DNA of 21,472 nt from a bacterium (GCA_030429345.1 JAUIFJ010000048.1:1-21472), one strand, 5' to 3'; shown: positions 7,308-13,315, counted from the first letter of the stretch. The notes: generated from the sequence alone by a model not told the origin. Translations and numbers: made by a program.

Positions 7308-8669
7308 CTAGATCTGACCCCGTGTTGATCTTGTACGCCGTTCACGCTTGACCTTGCCTGCCGGGCGTGATTCAGGCACCGAAGCCTTGTACGCCTGCAG
7401 CTTGGGCGCCGGGTTCTGGACCATCAGGGTCTTCATCTCCGCCTTGACCTTCGCCAGTTCCTGCAGGTCGAGCCGGCCGCCCAGGGCTTTCATCAGCGTG
7501 TCGTACTCGCCTTTGCGGATGGCACCGATGCGTGCCATGATCCGTGCCTGCGGCTGCTTGAACGCCTTGGCAAAGATCTGGATCACGCGGTGTGGATCCA
7601 AGAACTCGGTCTCCGTTGTCTTGGACAGCCGATAGATGTGGTTCCGGGTCTGGATGTGATCCTGGCCGATGAGGTGGGTGCGCATCACGTCCCCCAGCTC
7701 TTCCTTCCGGCGGTAGAGGATTTTTGCCGCGTTGTTCATCCGCTCGTATTCCTCAGCCACGGCCGTGACGTCCATGGGGTCTATTTGCGCCTGTGGCAGG
7801 CCCTGATCGACGATCTGGCGCCACAGCGGGCATGCGTGCCGGACTTCGCAGTACGCGCAGTTCTTGTTCAGCTGTGGCCTGAATTCCCTGGTGGACTCGA
7901 TCTTGCGGACCAGGCCGACGATTTCGGTGAAAGCCTGGTTCAACTGCTCGGGACTGCGGGTGGTCCGCTGGTTGATCCCGGGGTGGCGTAGCATCACAAA
8001 CTCGATGTCCACCGGTGTCTCGGGATGGACGTTGAGCACCGTGCTGTCACGGACGGCCAGCTCGTAGATACTTGCCTGCCTGGACCGCCTCAGCTCGTCG
8101 TGTGTGAAGAGCAGTCTGCTGGACTTGTAGTCCACGATGCGGACGGTGTCATCGCCTCGGTGTTCCAGACGATCGATGTAGCCTCGGATCCCCACATCGC
8201 CTTCGAGGTCTTCCAGGATCAGCTTGAAGGGCCATTCGAGCCCGCGGATGGACTGGGCGTCCACCAGTTCGGTGGGCAGCCAGTGTTTGAGGATCTCCTG
8301 TGCCTCGATCAGGACTGCTGCACCTGCGGACGGGTCTTCTGCAAATGCCTGGTTCAGCATGTCGTAATACAGGTGTGCTTCCTTGACCACCCGGCCGGAG
8401 TGTCCGCCAGCCCACAGCTCCTGGGTGGCGAGTTCCAGGCACCGGTGCAGCAGGGTTCCGAGTGGCAGGGGGCCAGTCGGGTTCTCGACCACCTGGTGCT
8501 CGATGCCCAGCTTGGGGTCGATGTACCGGGCTTTATAGGCCTGTGGGCAATTGCAGAAGAGGTCGATGGACGAATGGGAGTGGAACTCCCTGTGGTGTGT
8601 GTATCCCTTCGGCAGCTGGGACTCCAGCATCTGGGTCTTTGGCAGCTGCAGGGTCTGTGTCTGTGACAT
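7308..8669 (-). CDS. PD-(D/E)XK nuclease of the RecB/Cas4 type with Fe-S cysteines
   Basis: This 453-residue protein carries the Cas4/AddB/RecB nuclease signature. It has S..DLFCNCPQAYKARY (about 34-49), GTLLHRCLE with H75, GYIDRLEH with D166, IVDYKSS with D180 and K182 (the D...D-x-K core), and QASIYELAV (Q198...Y202). Cys41 with C271, C274 and C280 (CAYCEVRHAC) can hold a 4Fe-4S cluster. It probably acts as an exonuclease in phage recombination or end processing. A C-terminal extension (about 290-453) is basic and unassigned. AAAGGA lies seven bases before the ATG. The gene lies directly downstream of the repeat array on the same strand, which suggests a role in replication or recombination started there. 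Confidence 0.88.
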   Translation of the reverse strand: MSQTQTLQLPKTQMLESQLPKGYTHHREFHSHSSIDLFCNCPQAYKARYIDPKLGIEHQVVENPTGPLPLGTLLHRCLELATQELWAGGHSGRVVKEAHLYYDMLNQAFAEDPSAGAAVLIEAQEILKHWLPTELVDAQSIRGLEWPFKLILEDLEGDVGIRGYIDRLEHRGDDTVRIVDYKSSRLLFTHDELRRSRQASIYELAVRDSTVLNVHPETPVDIEFVMLRHPGINQRTTRSPEQLNQAFTEIVGLVRKIESTREFRPQLNKNCAYCEVRHACPLWRQIVDQGLPQAQIDPMDVTAVAEEYERMNNAAKILYRRKEELGDVMRTHLIGQDHIQTRNHIYRLSKTTETEFLDPHRVIQIFAKAFKQPQARIMARIGAIRKGEYDTLMKALGGRLDLQELAKVKAEMKTLMVQNPAPKLQAYKASVPESRPAGKVKRERRTRSTRGQI

Positions 8670-8768
8670 GGTTGGTCCTTTCGTTCTGTTTCAGTTTGTC
8701 GGTTGGTCGCGGTGCGCGCGGCGCGCGCTGCGCCGTGGAAAAGAGGAGCGATCAGCCAGAAAAGATTC

Positions 8769-8801
8769 GGGCTTCGCCCGCGGTAGTCCGGCTTCGCCGG
8801 G
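8769..8801. repeat. Two tandem GC-rich hairpins with TTC loops
   Basis: CGGGC-TTC-GCCCG (8769-8781) and CCGGC-TTC-GCCGG (8789-8801) are perfect 5-bp stems separated by seven bases. Each shares the GGCTTCGCC core. They resemble a pair of REP-like hairpins. They sit in the leader of the nuclease gene on the minus strand, so they could stabilise or attenuate that message. Confidence 0.65.
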
Positions 8802-8853
8802 GACCTTGTGGAACACGCCTTTTGATTTCGAATCAGCCGATAGCGTCAAAATC

Positions 8854-8880
8854 AGAGGCCAAAACTCACTTTTGGCCTCT
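8854..8880. terminator. Strong 11-bp stem-loop, possible intrinsic terminator
   Basis: AGAGGCCAAAA (8854-8864) and TTTTGGCCTCT (8870-8880) pair perfectly around CTCAC. On the plus strand it is followed by CTTTGCG, and on the minus strand by GATTTTGACG. Neither is an ideal U-tract, so it may be a weak bidirectional terminator or a structural element at the left edge of the repeat array. Confidence 0.55.
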
Positions 8881-8885
8881 CTTTG

Positions 8886-9232
8886 CGAACGCCCAGCCCA
8901 ACGCCCACGCCTATCTGCATGACATTCAAGCAGATGAGTCCAAAAAGGGCTCTGGGCGTTGGGCTTTTGGCCAGTCTTTCCAATCACGCGATAACTCTCT
9001 CTCGTCTTAGTGGGGGGCTTTGGTCTGGGCGACATCACTTAGTAATCTCTTATTTTTCTAATAGGACCTAGTTGTTGCCGCCCAGTCAATGACGCCCACA
9101 GGGCTTTCTGTTCTGACTCTGGATTTCGCCAACGCCCAGAGCCCTTTTTGCACTTATCACTTTGATTTTAATTCCTTTAGCCTGGGCGTTGGCTGGGCGT
9201 TGGGGTTCTGGAAAAAGACCAATGGGCGTTGG
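8886..9232. repeat. Dyad-symmetric iteron-like array (TGGGCGTTGG) around an AT-rich centre; candidate origin
   Basis: Exact copies of TGGGCGTTGG lie at 8953-8962, 9183-9192, 9194-9203 and 9223-9232 (plus), and of its complement at 8898-8907 and 9129-9138. A one-mismatch complement copy is at 8886-8895, and TGGGCG half-sites are at 9026-9031 (plus), 9079-9084 and 9093-9098 (complement). The copies pair up about one centre: 8886 with 9203, 8898 with 9192 and 8953 with 9138 all give a midpoint near 9045, where AGTAATCTCTTATTTTTCTA (9041-9060) is AT-rich. Outer copies are tandem at 11-12 bp spacing, one helical turn. This is the arrangement expected of a protein-bound replication origin or a partition site. 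Orientation and symmetry argue against CRISPR. Confidence 0.85.
8941..9150. repeat. 22-bp perfect inverted repeat flanking the AT-rich centre
   Basis: The 22 bases at 8941-8962 (CAAAAAGGGCTC followed by the TGGGCGTTGG core) are the exact reverse complement of 9129-9150. The arms are 166 bases apart and the symmetry axis is at 9045.5, the same axis as the surrounding shorter copies. The match ends sharply on both sides. Chance identity of this length in opposite orientation is very unlikely. Confidence 0.93.
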
Positions 9233-9260
9233 CTACCCCCTAGGAAGCCAATGAATTCAT

Positions 9261-9348
9261 GTTCAGCAAATGTTCTCTTGTTCATTTCATAATTTTGAAA
9301 CACACGGGTTTCAGAATTTTTAAATGAACAAGAGAACAAGGCCTGAAC
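9261..9348. repeat. 88-base near-perfect palindrome (cruciform/hairpin)
   Basis: Arms 9271-9301 and 9308-9338 are complementary over 31 bases with three mismatches, around an ACACGG loop. After four unpaired bases on each side, GTTCAG (9261-9266) pairs with CTGAAC (9343-9348). The outermost 17 bases of the 31-base arms match perfectly (starting TGTTCTCTTG). It lies between the repeat array and the stop codon of the HTH gene at 9399. There is no T-tract after it on the minus strand, so it is not a standard terminator. An operator, a nicking or initiation hairpin, or a telomere-like site are alternatives. Confidence 0.9.
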
Positions 9349-9398
9349 ACAATTGCGCCATTTTCTTGAGGCCAAGATTCTGGCGTAAGGAACGATAA

Positions 9399-9899
9399 TC
9401 ATATCCAGTCCTCATCGGTTGAGGGTGACAGGCTGTCCATCCATTCCTCAATTGCGGCCTGGGTCTCTTTCCTGGGCATGGACTGACCAGACCGCCAGCG
9501 GTTGACGGTCTGGACGGTTACCCCGAATTTCCGTGCCACCTGCTGGGTGTTCATCCCCAGTTTTTTGATACACCCGTCCAGTGCGTTGGCGAAGGAGTTT
9601 TGTTCCGTGTACTCCCTGAGGCGGAGGGTCGGACGTGGTGTGGGTGCGGGCCTATTGACTACCGGCCTGTTCATCGCGCGGGACAGTGCTTGCAGCCCCT
9701 TCTTCGTCCTTTTCAGATCCTGTTCCAGTTGCTCAACACGGCGCAGGCGCACTTCCTGGCCTTCCAGTTTCTCTTTCACCTGGTCTATGAAGGGTCTGAT
9801 GTACCCGCGCATCCTGTGCACCAGGTCTGCCACCTGGGCCAGTGTCCAGTCCTGGGGGTTGTCTGGCAGTGGGGTGGCCCCCTGCTTATTCTTCTCCAT
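9399..9899 (-). CDS. Coiled-coil plus Xre-type HTH DNA-binding protein
   Basis: The 166-residue protein has a helical N-terminal half (about 16-75; a heptad-like stretch VKEKLEGQEVRLRRVEQLEQ), a Pro/Arg-rich linker (78-96), and a C-terminal HTH at about 104-150 with QQVARKFGVTVQTVNRWRSG, a helix 2-turn-helix 3 pattern. It is probably a dimeric or oligomeric site-specific DNA binder. The ATG at 9899 has AGGAG eight bases upstream. It is the last of three HTH genes and is adjacent to the palindrome and repeat array, so it is the first candidate for their binding protein. Replication initiator, partition-site binder and repressor are all possible; no enzymatic motif is visible. Confidence 0.82.
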   Translation of the reverse strand: MEKNKQGATPLPDNPQDWTLAQVADLVHRMRGYIRPFIDQVKEKLEGQEVRLRRVEQLEQDLKRTKKGLQALSRAMNRPVVNRPAPTPRPTLRLREYTEQNSFANALDGCIKKLGMNTQQVARKFGVTVQTVNRWRSGQSMPRKETQAAIEEWMDSLSPSTDEDWI

Positions 9900-9917
9900 T
9901 GGGCCTGCTCCTGTTGG

Positions 9918-10664
9918 TTAGAAGGGGATTTCGTCGATTTGTGATTGGGGCGACGTCTCCAGCTCGGCCGGCAGGGCGTCCAGCACTTCCCGGCATTCGA
10001 CCCTGAAGTACAAGCCCCAATACTTTGTGATCGTGTGGATATCCTGCCCTTCTTGCTGGTACAGCTTGATCAGGGTGGACAACACCGTCAGCCGGGATTT
10101 GGGTTCGGGCAGACGCTGTTCAATAGCATGGCATTGCTCACTTGGCCACAGGCCTTCCATCAGGGCTGCGAGCTCGCGACAGTTGCGGAGGGCTTCGAAC
10201 TTGCCGTACGCATCGATCACCGCCCTGGATACCAGTCGGATGGCCATCCTTCTGTCCCTTGCCTGCTTTTCCAGCTCTGCCCTTGAGGACTTTTTCAACC
10301 GGCGTGCACGCGCCTCCCGCGCCTCAAGTGCGATGGCACGCAGGTCGTCCGGACCGGCAGCTTCAACGGCTGCAATCCAGTTCAGTAGGGCCTGAAGTCT
10401 TTCATTCGTTGGCCGCGACTTCCCGTTTCGCCATTGGCCAACCGTGTCGGGAGTCACGCCAATCAGGGCGGCGAGCTGCGATCTCTTGACCCCGACCTTT
10501 TGCAAGGCGAATCGCAGTCTTCTTGCCAAGGGCTTGTGGTACGGATGTTGTGAGAACACATATCCGGGTGGAAGCCCCTTCATCATTTCCTTGACCAGGA
10601 AGTCATTGCCTGCTTTCTCGCCGCCGGACCCGGTATTCAAATCTTTGTCTACTTGGCTATTCAT
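9918..10664 (-). CDS. HTH DNA-binding protein with long helical C-terminus
   Basis: The 248-residue protein has an HTH at about 45-98 (KPLARRLRFALQKVGVKRSQ, LAALIGVTPDTVGQWRNG, then a PTNERLQ.LL end). A basic helix (about 104-145, with EAREARARRLKKSSRAELEK) and an unassigned C-terminal domain follow. Its start overlaps the upstream HTH gene by four bases (ATGA at 10661-10664), with AAGGAG ahead. It has 18 bases to the next HTH gene. The large extra domain is unusual for a simple phage repressor and might serve oligomerisation or replication. I cannot assign a family beyond Xre-type. Confidence 0.8.
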   Translation of the reverse strand: MNSQVDKDLNTGSGGEKAGNDFLVKEMMKGLPPGYVFSQHPYHKPLARRLRFALQKVGVKRSQLAALIGVTPDTVGQWRNGKSRPTNERLQALLNWIAAVEAAGPDDLRAIALEAREARARRLKKSSRAELEKQARDRRMAIRLVSRAVIDAYGKFEALRNCRELAALMEGLWPSEQCHAIEQRLPEPKSRLTVLSTLIKLYQQEGQDIHTITKYWGLYFRVECREVLDALPAELETSPQSQIDEIPF

Positions 10665-11167
10665 GCCTTGCTCCTTCGGCCAGCCGGCCGTGTTTCATTT
10701 TTCTGCAGCGGGTACACCATGCCCAGCCCATGGTCAGCCAGGAACACGTTCAGTATGTGACGTGCCTGGCCAATGGGTTTTGCGTGTCCTGCGCACCAGC
10801 GGTTGAGACTTCGGCGCCGGAGGCCCAGGCGGACTGCCAACTCGGGGACTGTGAGGCCTAGTGCAATCCGCAGGGCCTCGAGGACTGTCCGGGCGGTGCA
10901 GACGGCTGGAACGACTGATGTGGCCGCCCGGTCGACCAGGGGGGCGAGATCCAGGCCCGGGCGGGGTTCAGGGTGCTGATGGCGAATCCACTGCGCCACG
11001 GTGTGCGCCAGTTGCTTTTCTGCCTGGTTCTGGGTGTTGACCGTGGGGTTTGCCAGGTGCTGGTCTTCGGTCCAGCCGCAGGGCCTGCGTTGGTACCACA
11101 GGCGGATGGCGCAGCCCATGAGGGCTTCCGGCAGTGGTTGCGCTTGTATCTTCTGGTCATCGTGCAT
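10661..11167 (-). CDS. HTH DNA-binding protein, first of three in tandem
   Basis: The 168-residue protein has its HTH at about 93-140: TARTVLEALRIALGLTV, ELAVRLGLRRRSLNRWCAGH and PIGQARHIL. The N-terminal half (MHDDQKIQAQPLPEALMGCA, then RLWYQRRPCGW) is unassigned. I placed the start at ATG 11167 because GGAG lies seven bases upstream; the open frame runs to 11233 but that longer start has no site. Stop and start overlap with the next gene (ATGA), so translation is probably coupled. It is similar in design to its two downstream neighbours (one HTH, W-R/C-x-G after helix 3) but with the domain at the other end. Confidence 0.78.
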   Translation of the reverse strand: MHDDQKIQAQPLPEALMGCAIRLWYQRRPCGWTEDQHLANPTVNTQNQAEKQLAHTVAQWIRHQHPEPRPGLDLAPLVDRAATSVVPAVCTARTVLEALRIALGLTVPELAVRLGLRRRSLNRWCAGHAKPIGQARHILNVFLADHGLGMVYPLQKNETRPAGRRSKA

Positions 11168-11440
11168 GGGGGTCTCCGAAAAGGGATAGTCCGAGCAGCA
11201 AATGGCTAGCGGATTATTCACCATTTGATTCATGGCCGGCGCGCAGATTATTCATAGCCCTGTTTTCAAAGCTGCGGATGAGTCTTCTATCCAAACGGAC
11301 AGCGGTCGAGGCCCAGGTGCCTGATTCCATGGCCAGCATGGATTCGGGGCATGGGGCAACATTTCTGACCGGGGGGACTTGGGGATTTGCGGGGGGAAGG
11401 CACGGTTTCTTGCGGGGGCGGCGGGTTTGCCAGGCCCTGT
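11168..11440. promoter_or_regulatory. Leader region of the three-HTH operon with direct repeats
   Basis: There is no supported gene. GCGGATTATTCA (11209-11220) and GCAGATTATTCA (11243-11254) are direct repeats 34 bp apart, about 40-90 bases upstream of the first HTH start. They are plausible operators for autoregulation. No clear -35/-10 pair was found. The minus-strand frame 11214-11495 overlaps the preceding gene and has no credible features. Confidence 0.4.
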
Positions 11441-11650
11441 CTACGGTGGCGGGATTTCTCGGGCATTGGCCGCTTCCACCGTGCTGGCCGCGCATGCAGG
11501 GCAGACCGGTGTACCAGGCTCAGTAGGCCGTGCAGGTAGCCAGCTACGCAGCCAGAAGAGCGTGCCGCAGGCCCCGCGGTCAAACCGGCCGGCCCGCTGT
11601 CCATGGAACAGATGGACGAACCGGCTGCCCCTGGGCTGGATCCACTTCAT
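11441..11650 (-). CDS. Small Cys-rich phage protein with C-terminal CPAC motif
   Basis: A 69-residue protein of a pattern common in phage early regions: VHLFHGQRAGRFDRGACGTLF near the start, then a PTEPGTPVCPAC stretch (about 42-53). One upstream Cys (residue 28) with CPAC could bind zinc. It starts within the stop codon of the membrane-protein gene (ATGA at 11647-11650), with GAGGA just ahead. Function is unknown. It may be the last gene of the unit, since no further gene follows until 11167. Confidence 0.65.
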   Translation of the reverse strand: MKWIQPRGSRFVHLFHGQRAGRFDRGACGTLFWLRSWLPARPTEPGTPVCPACAASTVEAANAREIPPP

Positions 11651-11841
11651 TGGTCCTCGCCTTTCACTTGGTGATACCTTCTACCCGTCCAGGATGTCCA
11701 TGCCACGACGAACCACAGAACGGCGGCCATGGTGCCGGCGGCAATCAATCCACGAATGCAGGATCCGTCAATACGTGTGACTGCGGCCACGAATGTGAGC
11801 CCCGTCATGGCGAGGGCGACACGATGGCCAGGGTGCTGCAT
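11647..11841 (-). CDS. Small membrane protein with two transmembrane helices
   Basis: The product of 64 residues has hydrophobic segments at about 8-24 (VALAMTGLTFVAAVTRI) and 30-50 (LIAAGTMAAVLWFVVAWTSW), followed by a basic tail. The topology is holin-like, but its position in an early gene string rather than beside an endolysin gives no support for lysis. The start is uncertain: ATG 11841 has no clear ribosome site, and GTG 11901 would overlap the upstream gene by 20 bases and add a Cys/Arg-rich extension. Its ATGA overlap with the next gene supports translation of this frame. Confidence 0.6.
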   Translation of the reverse strand: MQHPGHRVALAMTGLTFVAAVTRIDGSCIRGLIAAGTMAAVLWFVVAWTSWTGRRYHQVKGEDQ

Positions 11842-11881
11842 CCAACAGCGTTTGACGGCTCGCCATTCAGATCTGCAGCTC

Positions 11882-12091
11882 CTACGCACGGCACAGCTCA
11901 CGGTCTGTCTTCATATACGAGTGGTGCTCAAGGCCCAGGGCCTGTAGCTCATCCCTTCGCTTCCTGACCGTACCAGCAGCCTGTGAGTGCTGACACAGGT
12001 GAATCCCTTGCCAACAAGATGACATCAGGCACTTGTCGCACACGGTTATCAGGTCTGATGGCTTCTGCTTGCGATCACCTTCCATGCTCAT
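11882..12091 (-). CDS. Small zinc-finger-like phage protein (CDKCLMSSCWQGIHLC)
   Basis: The 69-residue protein has four Cys in a compact block (VCDKCLMSSCWQGIHLC, about residues 17-33), then AGTVRKRRDELQALGLEHHSYM. I recognise this as the style of a recurrent small phage protein with the C..CL..SCWQG block followed by an AGT.....EL..L..EH.SY segment. The function is unknown; the Cys block suggests zinc binding. It begins inside the stop of the upstream HTH gene (ATGA at 12088-12091). Confidence 0.75.
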   Translation of the reverse strand: MSMEGDRKQKPSDLITVCDKCLMSSCWQGIHLCQHSQAAGTVRKRRDELQALGLEHHSYMKTDRELCRA

Positions 12092-12477
12092 CTGACACCT
12101 CGATCCATGCTGGTGATGAAGGTCCGCAGCTTCTCCACCCCGGTGATCATCTGCAGGACCTTCAGCCCGTTCTCCACGCCGGTCTCGGACAAGAAGGCGG
12201 CGATGGCCAAGAAATCCCTGGCAGTGATCTGGTCGGTCCAGCCCTTCTCATCCAGAAAGGACTGCGCGGCCGAGTGGACATCGGGTCCGGATTCGTAGCA
12301 CATGCGGATATCCAGCTGTTCGAACACGGCTTCCAGGCTGCTGATCTGGGGGCTGAAGCCCGGCTTGTTCAGCATGTCGTGCACGGTGCTAGTGGAAAGG
12401 CCGGCAGCCCTGGCCAGGGCACGGGCCGAGAGGTTCTTGCGCTCCAGGCCTTTGACGATTTCATTTCTCCAACTCAT
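12088..12477 (-). CDS. Cro/CI-like HTH regulator
   Basis: The 129-residue protein starts with an HTH at about 5-55: MSWRNEIVKGLERKNLSARA, LARAAGLSTSTVHDMLNKPG and a SSLEAVFEQL helix. The C-terminal half (70-129) contains TDQITARDFLAIAAFL and a helical tail, and may dimerise. The ATG at 12477 has AAGGAG about ten bases ahead. A longer open frame to 12642 runs antisense-like through the zinc-ribbon gene and is not the start. It sits in the middle of the early string rather than at a divergent switch, so a late or early-gene modulator is as likely as a lysogeny repressor. Confidence 0.8.
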   Translation of the reverse strand: MSWRNEIVKGLERKNLSARALARAAGLSTSTVHDMLNKPGFSPQISSLEAVFEQLDIRMCYESGPDVHSAAQSFLDEKGWTDQITARDFLAIAAFLSETGVENGLKVLQMITGVEKLRTFITSMDRGVR

Positions 12478-12551
12478 GATGCGGTTTCTCCTTCGGAAAT
12501 AGGGTTGTGTGTCACGGTTTGCATGATGTTTGCTCGGTCGAAGAGCAGTTC

Positions 12552-12905
12552 CTACGGTTGGTCCGACCAGTCGGACAGTTGGTTGATCGCCACCCTGTGG
12601 CCATAGCCGGGTCCGCCGTAATCCAGGTCCTTGGACAGCCACACATCACCCAGGCGCGAGCAGCCGGTAACCCTGTAGCGCTTGCCGCGCCAACTGCAGT
12701 ACAGGCGGAGATCCAGGACCTTCAGCCAGGGATCCAGTTTGAGCTTCAGGCCCTCGGGCAGGCGGTAGAGCAGGAAGAACAGGCTGGCATGGGGATCGGT
12801 ATCCGGGTCATCGATGAAGTCATCGACGTGGGGACAGCTGTGGATTGCTTCTGCTACTTGCTCGTCTGTGATGATCCTGAAACCGCAGTTCTGGCAATGA
12901 TGCAG
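12552..12905 (-). CDS. Zinc-ribbon-like phage protein lacking a normal start codon (frameshifted or CTG start)
   Basis: This frame reads as real protein: HHCQNCGFRI near its start, C..H further on, then LYCSWRGKRYRVTGCSRL, GDVWLSKDLDYGG and HRVAINQLSDWS before TAG at 12552. No ATG, GTG or TTG precedes the motif; after an in-frame TAG at 12909-12911 the codons are CTC CTG CAT CAT TGC. The ATG at 12930, which overlaps the upstream stop (ATGA), is in another frame that closes after 36 codons. A +1 shift between about 12907 and 12905 would join that start to the conserved body. An indel, a non-standard CTG start or real inactivation could explain it. Function unknown, probably zinc-binding. Confidence 0.65.
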   Translation of the reverse strand: MHHCQNCGFRIITDEQVAEAIHSCPHVDDFIDDPDTDPHASLFFLLYRLPEGLKLKLDPWLKVLDLRLYCSWRGKRYRVTGCSRLGDVWLSKDLDYGGPGYGHRVAINQLSDWSDQP

Positions 12906-12926
12906 GAGCTAGCTTGTGTGCGTGAT

Positions 12927-13178
12927 TCATAGCAACATCTCCCACAACCGATCTTCGTCCGGGTCTTCCCCTTGATCCTGCAGTTCGATGATCCGCGCGG
13001 CTTCCGCACCGATCTTCTCCAACCGCTTTTCCTCCTGGGTCTGCGCATTGGCAAGACAGAAGAGCTCAGTGAATTCAACCGCTGTCGGTTGCATGCCCAG
13101 GTTCAGTGTGTTCACAGTTCGGGCAATTGCATCACGCAATTGCTGGCAAGTCGGCGCAGTGTCTTCAGTCTTCGGCAT
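12927..13178 (-). CDS. Small helical acidic protein, unknown
   Basis: The 83-residue protein has no recognised family. It is mostly helix-forming: CQQLRDAIARTVNTLNLGMQ, then VEFTELFCLANAQTQEEKRL, and an acidic C-terminus (GEDPDEDRLWEMLL). The ATG at 13178 follows the membrane-peptide stop by two bases. The longer frame to 13220 enters that gene. Its stop overlaps the ATG at 12930 (ATGA), showing that this position was once, or still is, a coupled junction to the zinc-ribbon gene. Confidence 0.65.
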   Translation of the reverse strand: MPKTEDTAPTCQQLRDAIARTVNTLNLGMQPTAVEFTELFCLANAQTQEEKRLEKIGAEAARIIELQDQGEDPDEDRLWEMLL

Positions 13179-13180
13179 CG

Positions 13181-13315
13181 CTAGCCCCCGAAGTCGATTG
13201 TGACATGGTTCCACAGCCAAACGATGATCTCGATGAGCTTCCAGATGCCCAGTGGAATGGACACACAGAGCGCCCAGAACATGCCCTTGAGTAGTTGATC
13301 AAATCCTTCAAACAT
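13181..13315 (-). CDS. 44-residue single-pass membrane peptide
   Basis: The short frame MFEGFDQLLKGMFWALCVSI continues into a second hydrophobic stretch (LIEIIVWLWNHV), giving one long or two short membrane segments. AAGGGGG lies before the ATG at 13315, which overlaps the upstream stop by eight bases. Comparable small membrane peptides are frequent in phage early operons. Function unknown. Confidence 0.6.
   Translation of the reverse strand: MFEGFDQLLKGMFWALCVSIPLGIWKLIEIIVWLWNHVTIDFGG

Larger units (their letters stand above)
8670..9398. other. 729-base gene-free structural region
   Basis: This is the longest interval without a convincing gene. Open frames here (for example 8691-9038 and 9157-9402 on the minus strand) run through the hairpins and repeats and have no family features. 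It contains, left to right, the nuclease ribosome site and leader, a GCGC-rich tract (about 8709-8736), tandem TTC hairpins, an 11-bp stem-loop, the symmetric TGGGCGTTGG array and the large palindrome. Three HTH genes lie just upstream on the minus strand. Confidence 0.8.

Noticed and set aside
8025-8666. 213-codon plus-strand frame
   Set aside because: Antisense to the PD-(D/E)XK nuclease gene, whose catalytic motifs are complete.
8691-9038. 115-codon minus-strand frame in the repeat region
   Set aside because: It reads straight through hairpins and repeats, has basic low-complexity sequence and no ribosome site.
8886-9232. CRISPR array
   Set aside because: The repeat is only 10 bp, occurs in both orientations and has irregular but symmetric spacing; no cas genes apart from a Cas4-like nuclease that is common in phages.
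9261-9348. Protelomerase target (linear phage-plasmid telomere)
   Set aside because: The centre is an unpaired ACACGG loop and no protelomerase gene is in the window; kept only as a remote alternative.
9157-9402. 81-codon minus-strand frame starting in an ATGA overlap with the HTH gene at 9399
   Set aside because: The overlap is suggestive, but the frame crosses the whole 88-base palindrome and three repeat copies, so structure and not protein coding explains the sequence better.
11214-11495. 93-codon minus-strand frame before the HTH operon
   Set aside because: Overlaps the better supported 11441-11650 gene by 55 bases and has no recognisable feature.
12507-12932. 141-codon plus-strand frame
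   Set aside because: Antisense to the zinc-ribbon reading frame, which shows far better protein character.
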